From: Aricia agestis
Taxonomy: Eukaryota; Arthropoda; Insecta; Lepidoptera; Lycaenidae
DNA: 64,000 nucleotides
NCBI RefSeq assembly: GCF_905147365.1
Contig: NC_056417.1
Span: forward strand, 4,238,501-4,302,500
Direction: 5' to 3'
Part shown: one piece after another, positions 61,077 through 64,000 of the stretch
Position numbering within the stretch: the first letter of the stretch is position 1
How the letters are laid out: each line of letters opens with the position of its first letter
The notes under the pieces: generated by a model
What the model was told of the DNA's origin: nothing
Database searches by the model: none
The model's input: the letters and a program-made list of their open reading frames with translations, nothing else
Program-made: the position numbers and the translations under genes

Positions 61077-61446
61077 ATAATAGTGTAGGAAGAGGGAGAA
61101 CTCTTGTGTATTGCTCATAAACTTAGGCACTACAAAATCACTCCTGCGGAGCTGGTTTTCGTCCACCGTCACTAAGCCGCTATGGGGGGCATTATTATTA
61201 TTGTTACGTGCTAGGGTTCGAAGGATTTGGAGAGAAAGACCTGCTGACTCTCTTGAAGACTTTATTCACTAAGTCTAGGTCACACAAGCACACACTAGGT
61301 CACAACACTTAGCACTAAGTCCAAACACTAATCACTAGGTCCAATCACTAAGCACTATCACTGTCCTAGGTCGTAGCCAAGTCGCAGGTTTCACTGGTGC
61401 ACTCCGAGTCAAGAGCCAAGCTCTGAACCACTGGACCACGGAGGCG
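61077..61446. mobile_element. SINE2 fragments flanking a CACTAAGTC-rich insert
   Basis: 61077-61199 is a SINE2 3' end in plus orientation (GAACTCTTGTGTATTGC, CACTCCTGCGGAGCTGG, ATTATTATTATT). 61397-61446 is a SINE2 head in minus orientation (TCCGAGTCAAGAGCCAAGC, CACTGGACCACGGAGGCG). Between them, 61200-61396 starts TGTTACGTGCTAGGG and holds short irregular repeats CACTAAGTCC/CACTAGGTCC; it might be an LTR relic. Confidence 0.55.
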
Positions 61447-62152
61447 TTATGTTATGTTATGGCGATCTAAAGTATCATCACTTAGTTGTATAATAGTTGT
61501 ACAAAGAAAAAATACCCAAAAATGCATAATGCATATACCTCGTTCGTGCATACGTTCCAATTATGCTAACGGGCGGGAAACAAGTTGTAATTACGTCAGC
61601 CCGATTGTAAACTAGGCGGTCTAAACTGTTTGTGTTCGTTAATTATGTAAATATACGTTTCAGTTAGCCATAAGACTTGAATTTCTACGGAAAATACGCA
61701 AATATTACGAAGGAGTGCCGCGGGGTGGGCGGAATTTTTTTACCAATGTGTGATCAGTAATTACTAATTAAACATGTAAGGACAACGCGGCCCACTCCGC
61801 TGCGCGTAGTTATAAAGTGTGCATAAATAATTATTAAAAAAAACAATAATATAATATACCTAATAATATAATACCTTGTAAATAAATATCAAGTAAAATA
61901 GTCGTGTTACATTAATGTATTTATAGGTCTACAATCTTTTTAAATCTACGTATAGCTGGAAAATGCTTTTTAAAATAAAACGCAGCAAAAGTTAAACATA
62001 ACAAGGTTGCCTTTGAATCGCTTTGGGAGATGTACGGATACGGAAATGGAGTCGATACAACTTACGGAATACGTTATTCCCAATATTGTTATATACGAAT
62101 CGTACTCGTATGAGTAATAAAATAAATAAAGTTTCATATTTTATTACTCATA
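61447..62152. other. No recognised gene
   Basis: Unassigned AT-rich DNA; a CG-rich patch at about 61715-61735 and 61785-61805 has no frame. Confidence 0.4.
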
Positions 62153-62486
62153 AGTGGGAGAGCCATGCTTCGGCACGAATGGGCCGGCTCGACCGGAGAA
62201 ATACCACGTTCTCACAGAAAACCGGTGTGAAATAGCGCTTGCGCTGTGTTTCGCCGAGTGAGTGAGTTTACCGGAGGCCCAATTCCCTTCCCTATCCTCC
62301 CTTCCCTACCCTCCCCTATTCCCTTTCCTTCCCATCCCTACCCTCCCCTATTACCCTATTCCCTCTTAAAAGGCCGGCAACGCACCTGCAGCTCTTCTGA
62401 TGCTGCGAGTGTCCATGGGCGACGGAAGTTGCTTTCCATCAGGTGACGCGTTTGCTCGTTTGCCCCCTTATTTCATAAAAAAAAAA
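62153..62486 (+). mobile_element. SINE family S, copy 11
   Basis: Full length from AGTGGGAGAGCCATGC to a 10-base A-tail; followed by a second A-run at 62495-62504. Confidence 0.85.
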
Positions 62487-62677
62487 TATGGATTAAAAAA
62501 AAAATAAAGCTTCATATGCATTTGCAAAATCTAGTTGTTAGAGTATCATATGGGGACACGACATGTTTAGGAGAAAGAAGTAACACTCACAGAAACTTTA
62601 ATTTTTCGGAGTAAAAAGTCGCCACTGTTGTTCGGAGCTTGTATACTGCCTTGCTACCTTTATGAAGCTGGAGCCTG

Positions 62678-63103
62678 TCCAGATGCCGCGTTTCATGCGC
62701 GTTTTTACGCTACAAACATGGACTCTAAGTTATAACGCTCTAATCAAATACGTCCATTTGCAACAGACTCGTGCGTAGTACTAGACGCTCCAATGGTACC
62801 CAAGTATCTCGATTCGCGCGTTTTACGCGCGTACCCGAGATACTAGAGCTACAATACAATATATCGCGTCCAGATACATACGCGCGTTTTATTACTCGCG
62901 CGCAAAACGCTTGCAATGAGCGGGACTCTCGACTCGCCTGTAAAACGCGCGAATCGAGATACTTGGGTGCCATTGGAGCGTCCAGTACTACGCACGAGTC
63001 CGTATTTGATTGGACAAATGGACGTATTTGATTGGAGCGTTATAACTTCGAGTCCATGTTTGTAGCGTAAAAACGCGCATGAAACGTGGCATCTGGATGC
63101 AAT
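62678..63103. mobile_element. CG-rich foldback element, about 425 bp
   Basis: Arms of about 150-165 bp are near-perfect complements: CCAGATGCCGCGTTTCATGC at left, GCATGAAACGTGGCATCTGG at right, with shared AACATGGACTC, CGCTC(C)AATCAAATACG, CGTGCGTAGTACT and CAAGTATCTCGATTCGCGCG blocks. The right arm has an extra copy of the TTGATTGGACAAATGGACG-type word. The loop is CGCGCG-rich. Confidence 0.88.
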
Positions 63104-63610
63104 AGAAATTGAAACGCACGTGTCTCCAGATGAGGCGTTTTACGCCGAATTCGCCAGCACAAAAAACGCGCACGTCTGAACGCGCCCTTAATCGTATGGA
63201 AAATTAAAAATACAGTTTCTTTGGCTGAAAACACCAATACAAAGCGAAGTATCACATTACCATACAGGTCAGAACGTTAATTTATTCGGTACGGGGCAAT
63301 TTCTACTCATTTCCCGTTTGGATTTAACTTTCTGTTTTCTGTGTGGAACACTTTTTACAGAATAATTTCGATGCTTTGAAGAATGGGGACGTAGCTTAGG
63401 TTTTTACACGAAACTGCGATTTGGTGTGACGCGAATAATTATAAGAGATGTTTTGCTTTCGTGTGGAATATGTAGAATACTAAAATAGAATACAATCTTA
63501 GACTATCATTGAATATGAAATGAAGTTAAAATTTTAATTACAGCAAAATTAAGTTTTTATTGATATTTCATTGCCTGTCTAGGTAGAGTAAAAAGATTTA
63601 TGGTGAGATA
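63104..63610. other. No gene; possible outer end of the foldback
   Basis: 63120-63190 continues CG-rich (GGCGTTTTACGCCGAATTC, ACGCGCACGTCTGAACGCG) and may belong to the same element. Beyond about 63190 nothing is assigned. Confidence 0.4.
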
Positions 63611-63613
63611 AAA

Positions 63614-63850
63614 ACTTGAGAAGTGTCAAGGGACACCCGAATGGAACGAAGTTATTTCTTATGTTCAAAAAACCTGTAAACGCATATACACTCAAAAAAA
63701 ATTAAAAAAAAATGCCATCTAATGACGCCCAGGAATACTATCAACGCCCTCTGCCCCTACCATGCAGGTACTAATAAAAAATTGTCGAGGTCAAATATCA
63801 TTCTGTCTAGCCTCCTTTACGCCGAACGCGCGATAAGGAACTTCGTTCCA
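63614..63850. mobile_element. MITE family D, copy 5
   Basis: ACTTGAGAAGTGTCAAGGG and GAATGGAACGAAGTTATT to AAGGAACTTCGTTCC; the second AACGCCATCTA block is deleted. Confidence 0.75.
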
Positions 63851-64000
63851 ATATTATGGCACTTATCTCATCTTTAATAATATCGCATACGTTGTCTAAC
63901 TTATGTAAACACTCATAGGATTAGATTTATATGCGTCCGCGCAAACGGGTGGTTTGGCCGCTACAGAGGTAAATACAAGCAATAATTGTATGTATAATTC

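Noticed and set aside
62246..62446. Frames ending KGRQRTCSSSDAASVHGRR in SINE copies (also 46230-46418)
   Set aside because: They lie within SINE copies; the reading frame is inherited from the LINE end and is not a gene.

Overview
This is transposon-dense animal DNA and almost certainly comes from a moth or butterfly (Lepidoptera). It is AT-rich with no operons or bacterial signals. It carries repeat 3' ends that I recognise from lepidopteran genomes, long (TA)n tracts, and a BEL/Pao retrotransposon. I found no convincing host gene. The window reads as an intergenic stretch or a very long intron, built up by successive insertions.

Layout. 1-1.9 kb: the 5' half of a CR1-type LINE on the minus strand, with an ORF1 and a broken endonuclease; its reverse transcriptase would lie off the left edge. 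2.8-8 kb: MITEs (a 140-bp hAT-like element with poly-G/poly-C, and an 8-bp-TSD family with three copies in the window), a 22-bp minisatellite and a foldback element. 8.6-28.3 kb: LINE 3' ends, five copies of a polyA-tailed SINE plus a truncated sixth, a triplicated 330-bp unit, palindromic MITEs and (TA)n tracts. 28.5-35.1 kb: one complete BEL/Pao provirus on the minus strand with two 645-bp LTRs that look identical, sitting inside a (TA)n tract. 35-64 kb: more of the same families, with clear nested insertions (SINE in SINE, SINE in MITE, SINE in LINE, LINE in LINE) and several large perfect or near-perfect inverted repeats.

How the parts relate. The 11 copies of the main SINE share their 3' tail with a LINE whose reverse-transcriptase C-terminal end is also present (58.5-58.7 kb), so this looks like a SINE and its partner LINE seen together. 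The BEL/Pao element encodes Gag, protease, RT and RNase H in one uninterrupted frame, but the frame runs into the 3' LTR just after the first half of the integrase zinc-binding domain. The integrase catalytic core is absent, yet the LTRs look identical. That suggests a recently inserted copy that depended on integrase from another element.

I did not find a new multi-gene system. The most unusual items are the integrase-less BEL/Pao copy, a perfect 176-bp nested palindrome at 54.4 kb, the SINE/LINE tail pair, the three-unit tandem array at 13.6 kb and a SPIN-like hAT MITE at 37.9 kb. Family names for short repeats rest on recognition and structure only; no database was searched.
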